Shown one piece after another: positions 13,106 to 22,700 of a DNA stretch of 64,000 nucleotides; positions within the stretch are counted from its first letter, which is position 1, and every line of letters starts with the position of its first letter. The stretch spans positions 15,146,992-15,210,991 of the forward strand of contig NC_044283.2 in assembly GCF_004027225.2 (NCBI RefSeq). Direction: 5' to 3'. The notes under the pieces are model-generated. The model was given only the letters and a program-made list of their open reading frames with translations. It did not search any database and was not told where the DNA came from. The position numbers were made by a program, and so were the translations under genes. Source of the stretch: Strigops habroptila. Its lineage: Eukaryota > Chordata > Aves > Psittaciformes > Psittacidae.

Positions 13106-13830
13106 TTAAGTGCCAGGAATTACTGTCCAGTATTCCTTAGCATTAGAGACTAAGGAAGACAATAGTGTTTGTAAAAGAGAAATATTTAAAAATCGGAGAA
13201 CTTTCCCAAGATCCCCAGAAGAGCTGGCTAGGAATGTATTATGGAAACCCAGGGAAAACAAAGATGTCTGGAAGAATGCTATTTATGCTAATATTCAAAA
13301 AGCAAGAGGAATAGCATAGATTACATAGAGAATGGCTAACCCGCTACCTGTACAAGGTGGAACATCAGAAAAACTGATGAAGGATTAAATCTGAAAAGAA
13401 ATAAAAGGAGTGAAGCATAAAAATATGAAACAATTATATTTTTATGGGAAAGATGTCTTGTGAAACAAACCTGATGTATTTTTTAATTTTTAATTCAGAT
13501 TTGGTTTATAAGGATAGATGGATACACTTCTGTAAGACATTTGACTTAGCGCTGCATTTGACCCTTATTTTAAAAGTTGCTTCTTATAATATCAGTATTG
13601 AATACCTGAAATGGGATTAAGCACTGCCTGAATGATAGATCTCATGGAATAAATGCACAGAAGGAAATGTCACTGAATGGGATTCTTCTATGGCTTTAAG
13701 GGTTATAAAGTCCTGATTCCAAAACTCCTTTTCCATTATGCCAAAAAATGCCACCTGGGGATGTATACACTGGAGATCACTGATGAGAAATGAGGAAGTG
13801 ATTTTAACTTCCACGTGCTGGAATAAGATT
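13106..13830 (+). mobile_element. Ancient CR1-like LINE, reverse-transcriptase region remnant
   Basis: Decayed reverse-transcriptase wording is visible: 'ttctgtaagacatttgactt' near 13530 corresponds to a K-x-F-D motif region, followed by 'ctgcatttgacccttatttt'. Upstream, 'aatggctaacccgctacctg' and 'aggtggaacatcagaaaaac' look like the same old element. All frames are broken. With the 3' end at 14150-14275 it may be one old insertion of about 1.2 kb. The assignment is by pattern, and the 5' part is the least certain. Confidence 0.5.
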
Positions 13831-14149
13831 AATGGCACCTTCATTTTAAAAAGTTGTTGAGAAATTGGAGACTCTTATAGAGAGACAGAAAAATTATGGG
13901 AGACCTGGACGAAATGCTTCACAAAGAAAAACTCACCAACAAGACTTGGTGACAGTGTACAAATATCCGCTTTTCTAAAGGACTGCTCTGGAATCAATGT
14001 CTGGAAGCAGAAAGCAGGTAAATTAACCTGAAAAATATAGCACAGATTTTTAGTAGCGATTGCCATTACAGCAGATTATTCACAGGAGAGGTGAATTTTC
14101 TTCCATTGTTTAGAATGTTCATCAAGGTCTGATAGCTCTGTAGAAACTC

Positions 14150-14275
14150 TGCTTTTGTCAGAAACAAGTCTTTAGGCTCCATGTAAGTGTGATGTATAAT
14201 TGGCCTGTGATGTAAAGACTAGACAATCTAATGGTCCTTTCTGGCTTTAAATGTAATGAATCTCTAGATGATTTT
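14150..14275 (+). mobile_element. Ancient CR1-like LINE 3' end
   Basis: 'gactagacaatctaatggtc', 'ctttctggctttaaatgtaa' and 'tgaatctctagatg' match the common amniote CR1 3' terminus, in which a GACTAGATGATC word precedes a decayed repeat tail. It is probably the tail of the fossil beginning near 13.1 kb, since orientation and order agree. Confidence 0.7.
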
Positions 14276-15354
14276 TAAAGAATTCCTGTGCATGCAGTAC
14301 TGAAATATGTGTATCTTAGCCACAAAAGAGTATAAAAGTACACTGTACACAATACAACCAAGAAATGAAGTGCCCTGAACAATCAAGAGGAGCTTTCTGT
14401 AGAAACAGCAAGAAACACCAGGCTCTCTTACAGCAGTTGAATAACAGCCAACTATTAAAAAAGATGAAAAATTAGCACCTCCTGTTGCTGCCAGCAGGTC
14501 AGCATAATACCTGTAGCTTTGTGTGTGCTCACCCGTGAGTCAGTTTAAAAGAGTTCTGGGCAAAGGCTGTGTCTCCGAAGACCATGTAGCACCACTGAGA
14601 TGGCCAAGTGTATATGGAGATTTAGAAATGAGTGAAAGAACATTTCTTTAAAAAAAACCCTGATTGATTTAATTTCCATCTTTCAGAAAAACATACCTAA
14701 TAAAAAAAGAAAAATTTGAGTGTTTTGCAATATCTAAGATCCATTCAATATCCACTCCCCCCTTGAAAGTCTTGACACACTTTTTTTCCTATTACTCAAT
14801 GATCTGTAAGATGGCTAAGCTTTGATCAAAGGAATTGTTATTGTTCTTCAGGTAAAAATGTTTGCAACATGCCAAAGGTTGTTTGTTTAAACTTTAATGG
14901 ATAAAGTATAGGGAGCTAGTTTCATTAGCCTACAGACAAAAAGTGTTTATTTATATTAGGTGTGAAGTCGAGTTCTGTAAGTTTGCTAACAATTCTGATG
15001 TGTTCTAGACAAAATTATAGGAATGATCATAAATAATACTCTGAAGTTTTAGAATGTTGCCAGTGAGGAAAGACTGTTTCTGCCTGTAAATAATTAAAAA
15101 AACATCCAAACTCTAGCATTCAGCTTCAAGTTAAATTCAAGTCTTAAAAGATTTAGACTTTTCTGTGGACAGAAGAAACGCTGTTAATTCACTGGGAGAT
15201 GTTCTCACTTTATGGTTGTGGGCTGGAGCACACAGGGAACAGAACAATTATGCATCCAAAAGCTCCTGATTCCTGAAATATTTCCTGAATCATCTGAAGC
15301 TCCCAGTTCTGGCAAGCCATGTTGGAAATTATGGAGGAAGGATCTTTCTTCAGA
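14276..15354. other. No gene recognised
   Basis: AT-rich stretch with several A and T runs and no supported gene or repeat. Confidence 0.5.
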
Positions 15355-15457
15355 GATTTCATTGATCTCGACAGATCAGAGCAATGGGTAATGATTAATG
15401 GGATGAAATTTAACAGGTCCAAATGCTGGATTCTGCACCTCCCTATGTAACTCAGGG
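15355..15457 (+). mobile_element. Internal CR1 LINE scrap (about 100 bp)
   Basis: 'attgatctcgacagatcaga' and 'gggatgaaatttaacaggtc' match the CR1 ORF2 segment seen again at about 19493-19576 in the longer element. The translation runs through NGMKFN and ILHL motifs. Neither a CR1 5' nor a 3' end is present, so this is a fragment left by deletion or rearrangement, not a simple 5'-truncated insertion. Confidence 0.8.
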
Positions 15458-15559
15458 ACATCCACCCACAGTCCCCATTTTCATTTCAGTTATGAGTTTG
15501 GGGAGTCTCTGCCTGTTTTGCCAAGAGAGCCCCTGGGAGCTTGCTCCTGCTGGGCCCAT

Positions 15560-15830
15560 GTGTTAGACACATGCTTGCCTGCTAGTACGTCAAATCTTCA
15601 TGGATTTTCCTTGTGAGGGCTCAGAACCACCCGCACCACTGTCATTCCTCTGTCCCCAAGGGGAGCTTAGTTCGACCTAAGGGACATTCTTCTGCTTACA
15701 CCCATTACCCCCACTATATTTACAGCTTTTCCTAATAGTTTAATTCCTAACTCCTCTGCCTGCTGTTTATTTAGAACACCCATTTGGGCCCCAAATGAGT
15801 GTTTGGGATCAGTTACAAACGCCAGGTTTT
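15560..15830 (-). mobile_element. Degenerate endogenous-retrovirus protease-like fragment, antisense
   Basis: On the minus strand, a frame covering about 15688-15800 contains a GAQ-x-GVLNKQQAEELGI stretch followed by NIVGV. This resembles the start of a retroviral aspartic protease after its catalytic loop. About 90 bases further on, in another frame (15567-15598), RFDVLAGK resembles the C-terminal G-x-DVLAG block of the same fold. The spacing of about 65-70 codons suits a protease. The frame is broken between the two blocks, a stop precedes the second, and the D-T/S-G-A catalytic motif reads S-F-G-A, so no active enzyme can be made. No LTR, reverse transcriptase or envelope was recognised nearby. 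The sequence upstream on the minus strand (to about 16520) could be gag-derived, but I cannot show it. Confidence 0.5.
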
Positions 15831-15839
15831 TTCGCTCTG

Positions 15840-16290
15840 AGCCCAGGGGATGTGTTTCCCAGGCGCCCCGGGCGTCCCCAGCCCCAGCCCGCGGCTGCTG
15901 GTCGCATGAGCCCTCCGGCTCCTGTGAGAGGGTGAACGGCACCGCCCCCGGGGGCGGTCGCCTTTGTGTCCTTCTGGGCCCTTCATGGTTCCTCCCGGAC
16001 ACCCCACCAGCTTCTGGGTAGGACCGGCGGGCTGCCCTGGCCTCGCTCGGGGCACCCCTATTAGCAGTGCTGTTCGCCGAAGGGCATTTCTGTCTCCACC
16101 GCAGCCAGGCCCGCTCTGCCCGAGGAAGGTTCGAGGTCGCGGCGGCGCCGCCGCCGGGCCGCGGCGGGGTTTGGGACCTGCTCCTCCGACCCTCCCGCGC
16201 CGGCCCGGCCCAGCGCCCGGGGATGACTGACTTGTGTCACGTCCCCGCCCGAACCAAAACGTGCAGGGAGGGACCGCGCTCGGATCCTGT
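15840..16290. promoter_or_regulatory. CpG-rich block (CpG island or GC-rich retroviral relic)
   Basis: This is the only strongly CpG-rich interval in the window. It has dozens of CpGs in about 450 bases, GC-box words (GGGGGCGG near 15953, CCCCGCCC near 16243) and a TGTCACGTC cAMP-response-like half site near 16235. It could be a CpG-island promoter with no visible gene. It could instead be the GC-rich gag side of the antisense retroviral relic next to it, or GC-rich repeat DNA. Long open frames on both strands (162 codons on minus at 15813-16301; 145 on plus at 16067-16504) are expected in such composition and show no clear domain. Confidence 0.5.
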
Positions 16291-16880
16291 CCTGGAGCCA
16301 TGCGGACAGGACTGGGTTCACTGCATTCCCGTTCTAATGAGAGCGGCCCCCTTCCTCCAGCTCCTCCACCCCTTCAGAACTACCCTCATCAGAATCTCCA
16401 CAGATAACCCCCTCCCAGCGCTGTGGGAGGAATTCTGTTCGCTCTCTTGCCTTTTCAATTCTCCTTTTCAACAGTCTATCATCTCCAACTATTTCTCCCA
16501 TTGATCCTTTCCTAATCATCCACAGTAACTATAGGAGCGTGGTGCCTGTGCTGAGCATGTGCCCAAGACGGCTCAAACGCTCTCCACTGTTTGCACCATC
16601 GCCCCAGCCTGGTTCTGTTTTCCCAGCGACTACTGGTGGGACCAAACACTTCTCCTTTGCCCTCCTCGTGGAAAAGGAGAACATCTGCACCTCCAGAACA
16701 ATGCCTCCATTACACCCTGCTGACTACACCAAAGAAGATGTCACAGAAACAATAAATGGAGGCCAAGCGAGATACATTGTTCAAACTCAAAGTTCCACCC
16801 ACATCAGCTGCAGATTTGGTATGTCACATGGATTCAGCACTGCATTGATGATTATTAAAGTTTATGGCAAATGATTCATC
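16291..16880. other. Unassigned sequence between CpG block and CR1 scrap
   Basis: No family recognised. A plus-strand open frame of 111 codons (16539-16874) has varied composition but no domain I know. An AATAAA lies at 16751-16756 and an ATTAAA at 16854-16859. A minus-strand frame at 16334-16519 is rich in Arg and Glu and could belong to a retroviral gag relic, but the support is weak. Confidence 0.4.
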
Positions 16881-17097
16881 TACCCAAGGTCTTGGGAGTC
16901 TGGGGAGGTCCCTGCTGCCTGGAAGCTTGCCAGTGTTACTGCAAGTTATAGGAAGGATGTGCAGGAGGACCCAGGGAACTACAGCCCTGTAGCTCTAACC
17001 TCAGGTCTTGGAAAAGTTATGGAGATTATACTGGGTACTATAGAAAGACATTTATAAAATACTGCAATCATCAGGCATAGTCATCATGGGTTTTCCC
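16881..17097 (+). mobile_element. Internal CR1 LINE scrap, reverse-transcriptase N-terminal region
   Basis: The segment encodes, with breaks, the S-W-E-S-G-E-V-P block of CR1 ORF2. It matches 18994-19210 of the longer element at roughly 80% by eye, with the first 41 bases identical. It lacks both ends of a CR1. It ends about 45 bases before the splice-acceptor-like site of the ITPRIPL1-like pseudogene, so the pseudogene sits between two direct CR1 segments. Confidence 0.88.
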
Positions 17098-17133
17098 AGC
17101 CCCATGCTCCATCCCACCCAGCCCTGATGAGCC

Positions 17134-17155
17134 CCCGTTTCTCCCACTCCTCCAG
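17134..17155 (+). promoter_or_regulatory. Splice-acceptor-like site before pseudogene ATG
   Basis: A pyrimidine-rich tract (CCGTTTCTCCCACTCCTC) is followed by CAG at 17153-17155, three bases before the ATG at 17159. This is the expected form of a 3' splice site. Its retention suggests the gene copy arose from genomic DNA, with a 5' UTR intron, not from spliced mRNA. Confidence 0.6.
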
Positions 17156-17158
17156 ACT

Positions 17159-18190
17159 ATGGCTGTGGTAATCGCCCTCATCCTAGCTGTGCTTGCCATT
17201 GAGCATGGGCTGAAAATTGATTCCAGGATGGAACTGGCCATGGCCAAAAGGATGCAGCAGCATCAGGAGTATCTGCATCAGGAGATGACTTGGCTGCTGC
17301 AGGGTGTTGAGTGGATCAGAGCCACAGAGGGAGCCACACCGCCTTCTGTGTTGCAGCTGTGGCTTTTGACTGTTGCAGTATAGAATCATAGTTAGGATTG
17401 GAAAGGACCTTAAGATCATCTAATTCCAACCCCCCCTGCCATGGGCAAGGATGCCCTGATCCTGCTCACTTATGTCTGCAGGCTGGCCAGAAAAATGGAG
17501 CTTTGGTCTGACAGGAGCGATGACAACAAGGAGGAGGAGAAGGGAGGAAGCCTCAGTGGTGCCCACAAGGGTGTTGGGTCTTTGGCTTTGTCCATCCCAC
17601 CGCCAATGCAGGACCTGCCTGACACATGCCAGGTGCTGAAGGAGCTGGTGGGTGACCTCCTTGGTGTCTGCTGAGTGCTTTCCAAGGCGAATTTCATGCC
17701 GCAGATGCACCCGGTTGTTGGCATGGACAGCACCTGTGAAAACTGGAGTGTCCACGAGAACAGCATTGCCTACTCCCTGCTCGTGTTCCTGTGGCCACGC
17801 CCCGGGCACTCTTTCAGCCTGCAGCTGGACACCACGGGGCAGCTGCCACCAAGATCCTCCAACGTCCAAATGGTGCTGGAGCGCATGTGCTTGAGGAAGC
17901 AGCTCCTAGGGGATGCTTTGTGCTTTCTCCACCAGCCCAGTGATGGGCTGCCGAGCTGGTACGTCCTGCACACCCTCTGTACCGGCTCCTTCTTAGATGT
18001 GAAGAAAATCACCTTCTGGCTCCAGCAGCTGGTGAGATCGGCCTGGTTGCTTCTGCCTCAGTCACGCCACCACCAGATGATGGTGCTGCCCTCCTCCCAG
18101 ACCTGCATGTTCCAGCTGGCAAGCACCTCTCCAATGAACATCTACACTGAGATGGTTTTTGCAGTGCAGCCATTGCAGCTGAGGCCCCCA
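17159..18190 (+). pseudogene. ITPRIPL1-like pseudogene (Mab-21-type family), 3'-truncated
   Basis: Family role: ITPRIP-like proteins are single-pass membrane proteins carrying a Mab-21/nucleotidyltransferase-like domain; a molecular function for this copy cannot be stated. The frame opens at ATG 17159 with a hydrophobic leader (MAVVIALILAVLAIEHGL) and a Glu/Gln-rich coiled-coil-like stretch. A membrane segment follows (LQLWLLTVA, then LILLTYV after the insertion), then an acidic linker (SDDNKEEE). Next comes the conserved domain, with the blocks ENWSVHENSIAYSLLVFL, LLGDALCFLHQ, LCTGSFLDVKKITFWLQQLV and FQLASTSPMNIYTEMVFAV. All blocks lie in one reading frame. The lesions are a CR1 tail at 17382-17456 carrying stops, an in-frame TGA at 17672-17674 (C-stop-VLSK), and loss of everything after about residue 320 of a protein usually near 540, replaced by CR1. 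The stop may be a decayed CGA. I am fairly sure of the family. ITPRIPL1 or a related paralogue as the exact parent is inference. Confidence 0.85.
17382..17456 (-). mobile_element. CR1 LINE 3' tail nested in the pseudogene
   Basis: On the minus strand this reads as the last 75 bases or so of a CR1 of the same kind as the tail at 23785-24003, with GGCAGGGGGGTTGGA near one end and CCTAACTATGATTCTATA at the other. It interrupts the membrane-segment codons of the ITPRIPL1-like frame. The host frame is the same before and after it, although the insert itself carries three in-frame stops. Confidence 0.9.
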
Positions 18191-18194
18191 TTAC

Positions 18195-19740
18195 CATTTG
18201 TAACAGGATGGGACCACTCACACCGTTGGAAAAAGTTGGTCTGCTGTGGGACTATTTAAGATGGAGAGAAAAGGACAGCAGAGCTGCTGCTCTGGACTTC
18301 AGGAGAGCAAACTCTGAGCTGTTCAGGGAGTACCCTGGGAATCTGTTTTGGAGGGTTTAGGAGTTCACAAGTGCTGGTCAGTTTTTAAGAACCACCCTTT
18401 CAAAGCATGAGAGCAGGCAGTCCATTGTGTCAGAAGTCAAGCAAGTGGGGCAGAGACCAGCTTGGCTGAACAGGGAACTCCTCATGGAGCTCAAGAGGAA
18501 AAAGAAATTGTGTGTCCTCTGGAAGCAAGGAATCTTCACAGGAAGATTACAGAGCTGTGTTTCATATGTGCAGGGAGAAGACCTGAGAGGCCAAAGCTCA
18601 ATTAGAGTTGAAACTGGCCAGTGCTGTGTCAGATACCAAGAAGGGCTTTTTAAGTATGTCTAATAGCAAGAGGATGTCTAAAGAAAGCATGGGACCCATT
18701 CTTCATGTTGAAGATGGTCACCTGACTAGTAGGGAGGAAGAAAAAATGGAAGCATTCAATCCTTCTTTTTGTCTCAGTCTTTAATAGTACTGATTGATAG
18801 ACTTTGGGCTGCCTGATCCCCTGAGTTGGAGGACCACGAGTGTGGGAGCAGTGACTTTCTGTTTGAGGACACAGAAATTGTAAGGGATCAGCTGTATAAG
18901 CTGGATGTTCACAAATCCATGGGGCCTGATGGGATTCATCCATCCATCGTACTGAAGGAGTTGGCAGGCATTATGGCAGGACCTCTCTTGACATACCCAA
19001 GGTCTTGGGAGTCTGGGGAGGTCCCTGCTGCCTGGTATCTAGCCAGTGTTACTGAAGTTACAAGAAGGGCATGTGGGAAGACCCAGGGAACTACTGCCCT
19101 ATTAGTCTGACCTCAGTTCCTGGAAAAGTTATGGAAAAGATTATACCAGGTACTATTGAAATGTATTTAAAGAATACTTCAGTCATCAGGCACAGTCATC
19201 ATGGGTTCCCAAAAGGAAAGTTCTGTTTAACTGATCTGATAACTGTGGGATGAGCAGGTTTGTGGTGAGCTGGGTGAAGAACTGGTTGAGGGCAAAGCAA
19301 AAAGGGTTTTAGTGACTGGGGTTATACTGGTCACCGTCAATGTACCTCAGGGTTCAATTCAAGGGCCAGTTCTGTTCAATACATCTATCAATGATCTTGA
19401 TGCTGGAGTAGAATTCACCATTAGCAAGTTTGCTCATGATACATAACAGGGAGGTGCTGTTGACTCTCTCAAGGGACAAGATGCCTTGCAGAGGGATCTA
19501 GATAGATCGGAGCATTGGGCAGTGATTAGTGGGATGAAATTTAACATGATCAAATGCTAGATTCTGCACCTACGATGGAGTAACACCAGGTCCTGACAGG
19601 ACAAGAACCAATGGGCAGAAACAAAGAAAAGGTGAAATTCTGTTCTAAGTGGTCAGGCAATTGGACTAGATGATCACTGTAAGTCCCTTTCAACTGAAAA
19701 CAATCTCTTCTGTTCTCTTCTGTTCTGTTCTGTCTTATCT
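18195..19740 (+). mobile_element. Degenerate CR1 LINE, ORF2 reverse transcriptase to 3' end (about 1.5 kb)
   Basis: This is a 5'-truncated CR1 covering the end of the endonuclease-RT linker, the RT domain and the 3' UTR. Visible pieces include RPAWLNRELLMELKRKKKL (about 18466-18510), HKSMGPDGIHP (about 18913), SWESGEVPAAW (about 19005), LTSVPGKVMEKII (about 19109), [19 protein letters not shown] (about 19376) and NGMKFN. The 3' part 'attggactagatgatcactg' leads into TTCTG repeats (19709-19733). Frameshifts and stops are frequent, so it is old and inactive. It takes the place of the missing 3' half of the ITPRIPL1-like pseudogene, whose homology stops at its 5' edge. Confidence 0.93.
19709..19736. 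repeat. TTCTG/TTCTC short tandem repeat at CR1 3' end
   Basis: Several TCTTCTGT/TTCTG units in a row close the CR1 3' end and probably grew from its terminal repeat. Confidence 0.75.
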
Positions 19741-22700
19741 CTATGGTAGCAGTGCTTAGATTTTCCAGCTGGTATCAGGACATCTTGTCTATTGGCTCTG
19801 CTTATACAACTAGAAAAGACACTCTATCCAAGTGTCCAAGTTGACAAAACAGAAGACATAATTATTATTCAAAGCAGTATATTAGTCTTATTTTGCAAAT
19901 GAAGACCTGAAGTATGTAGAGAGCTGAAGGTCTTGTTTTTAATACCGCTGTTAATGCTTTTCATTCATGCAGGTTCATCTGGGGCCAAGCCTGGTTTTGC
20001 ATATACTGAATAACTATTCCAGCATCCCATTTCACACACAATCAGCCCTGCTTACACTGAATTGCTATTCAGTACCTGTTTATTTCCTGTTTCTTTCAGA
20101 AAAATCCCCTGCCATTGTGAGCCAGGATATTAGCATCTAATCCTGTCACATGTAGCCCCTGCGGCAGAACTGTGAACTAAACCCAGAGTCAATCCCTGAC
20201 CAGTTCCTACCTCACAAGGTCATTCTTCCCTGTGGCTGGTAATGGTGATGAAATGATGATGGCAATGGTGACTAAGAATAATAGCATTGACTGCCTTTTG
20301 CCAACTTTGGTTGTCACTAAGCCATAGTTCAAGTTAGCATCTCACTTCCATTACAGTTCATCTGTAATGAGCCAGCCTCTAACAAATATTTACATGGCAT
20401 GTATCCTGACATGTTTTCTACTCCACTGCCATTTTAAAGGCTAAAATGACAAACTTTGATTTCCTTTTAGCCTGAATCCTGTTTGACACCTCCTGGTTGA
20501 GTGAGCTCTTTGGCATATTTCTGATGAAATCCCACATGCACACATGCTCTATTGCAAATGCTGAGTAAGTATCATGATTTAGATGAAAAACTGGGCCTGG
20601 GGCTACAGCAGACTGCATGGATTATTTAGTCCAACTGCAAATTCACTTTCAAAGGTGTATCTATAGCTGTCAGCCATACAGGAGCTTCTGTTCTCTTGAC
20701 TACATTTCCTCTAGTTCATATATTAGCAGTTGGTTTCTTACCAAACTACACTCTTAAAGGAAGAATGTCTGTTCGTGTCTCAGTGGAGTGGGGACCAGCG
20801 TAATGAAAATCATTACTCATGAATCCATTGTACAATGACTGAAAAAAAAAAATCTATCAAATGAATACAATTGCCAAAGAGCATTTCTTTTTTAATAAGA
20901 CCAGCAATAACCACAACAACTGCTATGATAATGCATTTAAATTACAAGGCATACTCACTAGGTCAGTACCCTGATGTGTTAGGTGCTGTGCAGTTGCAGG
21001 GTAAATGTAGAATGTAGCACCTGAACCCAAAGACATAAATATAAAAAAGAAAACATAAAAATAAATAAACAAGGAGAGAATCTGAGTAGGTTAGTTGGAA
21101 AAGGAATAAGGAATGGCACAGCAAAAGAAAAGCAACTGTGCAGCTCACAATTTTTTGCACTTATTATAAAAGAAAATAATTTGGAAATAAGATATCTGAG
21201 AGGGAAAGTTGATTGAATAAAATCAAACCTATTAAATGAATAATTTAGCCTATTTGTGATAGTTTATTTCTTTTAGTTTTTCAGGCCATAAGATTTATGT
21301 GCCCTGCTGGTAAAGGAAGACCTTTCATGAAAGAGCAAGGAACCAAGTGAGTTACATATAAATTAGAAAAAACAAATTTGTGGTAAATTTCCTTCAGTTT
21401 TCTATTGTCTGCCATTGACTTTATGGCGCTGACAGTATTAACAATGGGACCCAGCACTCTATATACTGAGTATTAACATCTCTGTACACTGAAATGTCAT
21501 TAAAATACACACAAAGCTCTGGGCCTATATACAAAATACACTGAGAAATTAATGCAAATTGGGCAAAATTCAATACTACATTCTGAACAAGCTTATTCAT
21601 ACCAAGATTCCTCCTACACAGGAGCTTTATTCTTATTTTTCTCTCACCAAAAGACTGCAGAAAGGGGTTTTGTGAAAAACTGAAGGTCACACTACCAAGG
21701 CAGTGTTAAACTAAGGGGAAAATGTGTTGTAGGACTGAGGACCAAACTGATTTAGATGATACAGATGTAAAACTTGATCTTTTGATACAGTGAAGACTCT
21801 TTCATTGTTACCAGCACTGCATCTCCGTGTTCTAAATGCTGTGTTTACTCCATTTTGCTGGAAGTGAAGTTCCTGCCTGACAGACAGCTAGAATTACTGT
21901 CCTTACGTCCTTTCTCCCATTAATCACCTATGTTCAGAGCATGCTGGGGCAGGGAGGAAAAGTGACTGAACCGGAGTGGATTCTGCCTCTACCCATGTGG
22001 GGGATGGCTCCTTTACTGGTGTAACCTAAGTCTGGGTCTAGGTGAAGAAGAGTCAGGCAGCTGTGCTCACAGCTGGGGTGGCCTCTGCTACACCAACCCA
22101 AAGCACAGGGCACAGCGCAAAAACTCTTCACAGGACAGGTGTAAAAATGTCTCATAGTGCTTTGCTTTTCAGTGTTAGGAGGGGGACAACTGTGTGGCAG
22201 GGAAAGGAAAGGGCAAAGCGTTGCCTGCTGGCACTGGTGAGCTCTTCAGCCTGCCCAGATTTTCATAAAAGCCCAGCCTGATGCACCGAGTCTGCCAGCA
22301 CTTAGCTTTCCTCCTCACTAATATTTCAGAGTTACCCCATGGCATTATCTCACTGCATTTTTGTCTCTGGTCTGATACATTACAGCCTTATGCTAAACTT
22401 TGTCTGAAAGAATCTGCTTCACAGTGTGAAAACAGCCTGTCAGGGTAAAGCACCCATGCCAGCTTGTACTAAAATACCTCTTTTAACACAGTTAAGTGTC
22501 TCCTAATGATTTAAACTCAAGAATTCAAGGTAGTTCTTTATTTCTTAAAGATAAACAAAAAAAATCTGGATCATGGCTTAAATAACCCTTAACTTAATGG
22601 CTGGCAAACTGGCAAAATGCCAGATTTTATTACAGATCCTAAATGACTGTGCTTATCTTGTGCCAAGATATCCAATCTATCATCCCCCCTTAGCATTATC

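Noticed and set aside
15813..16301. 162-codon minus-strand frame in the CpG-rich block
   Set aside because: GC-rich DNA has few stops. The translation is Pro/Arg/Gly-rich without a recognised domain, and competing frames exist on both strands.
16067..16504. 145-codon plus-strand frame
   Set aside because: Overlaps the CpG block in yet another frame, with no family signature. Treated as composition-driven.
19890..19935. Inverted MIR SINE
   Set aside because: Similarity is limited to short common words; too weak to list as its own element.
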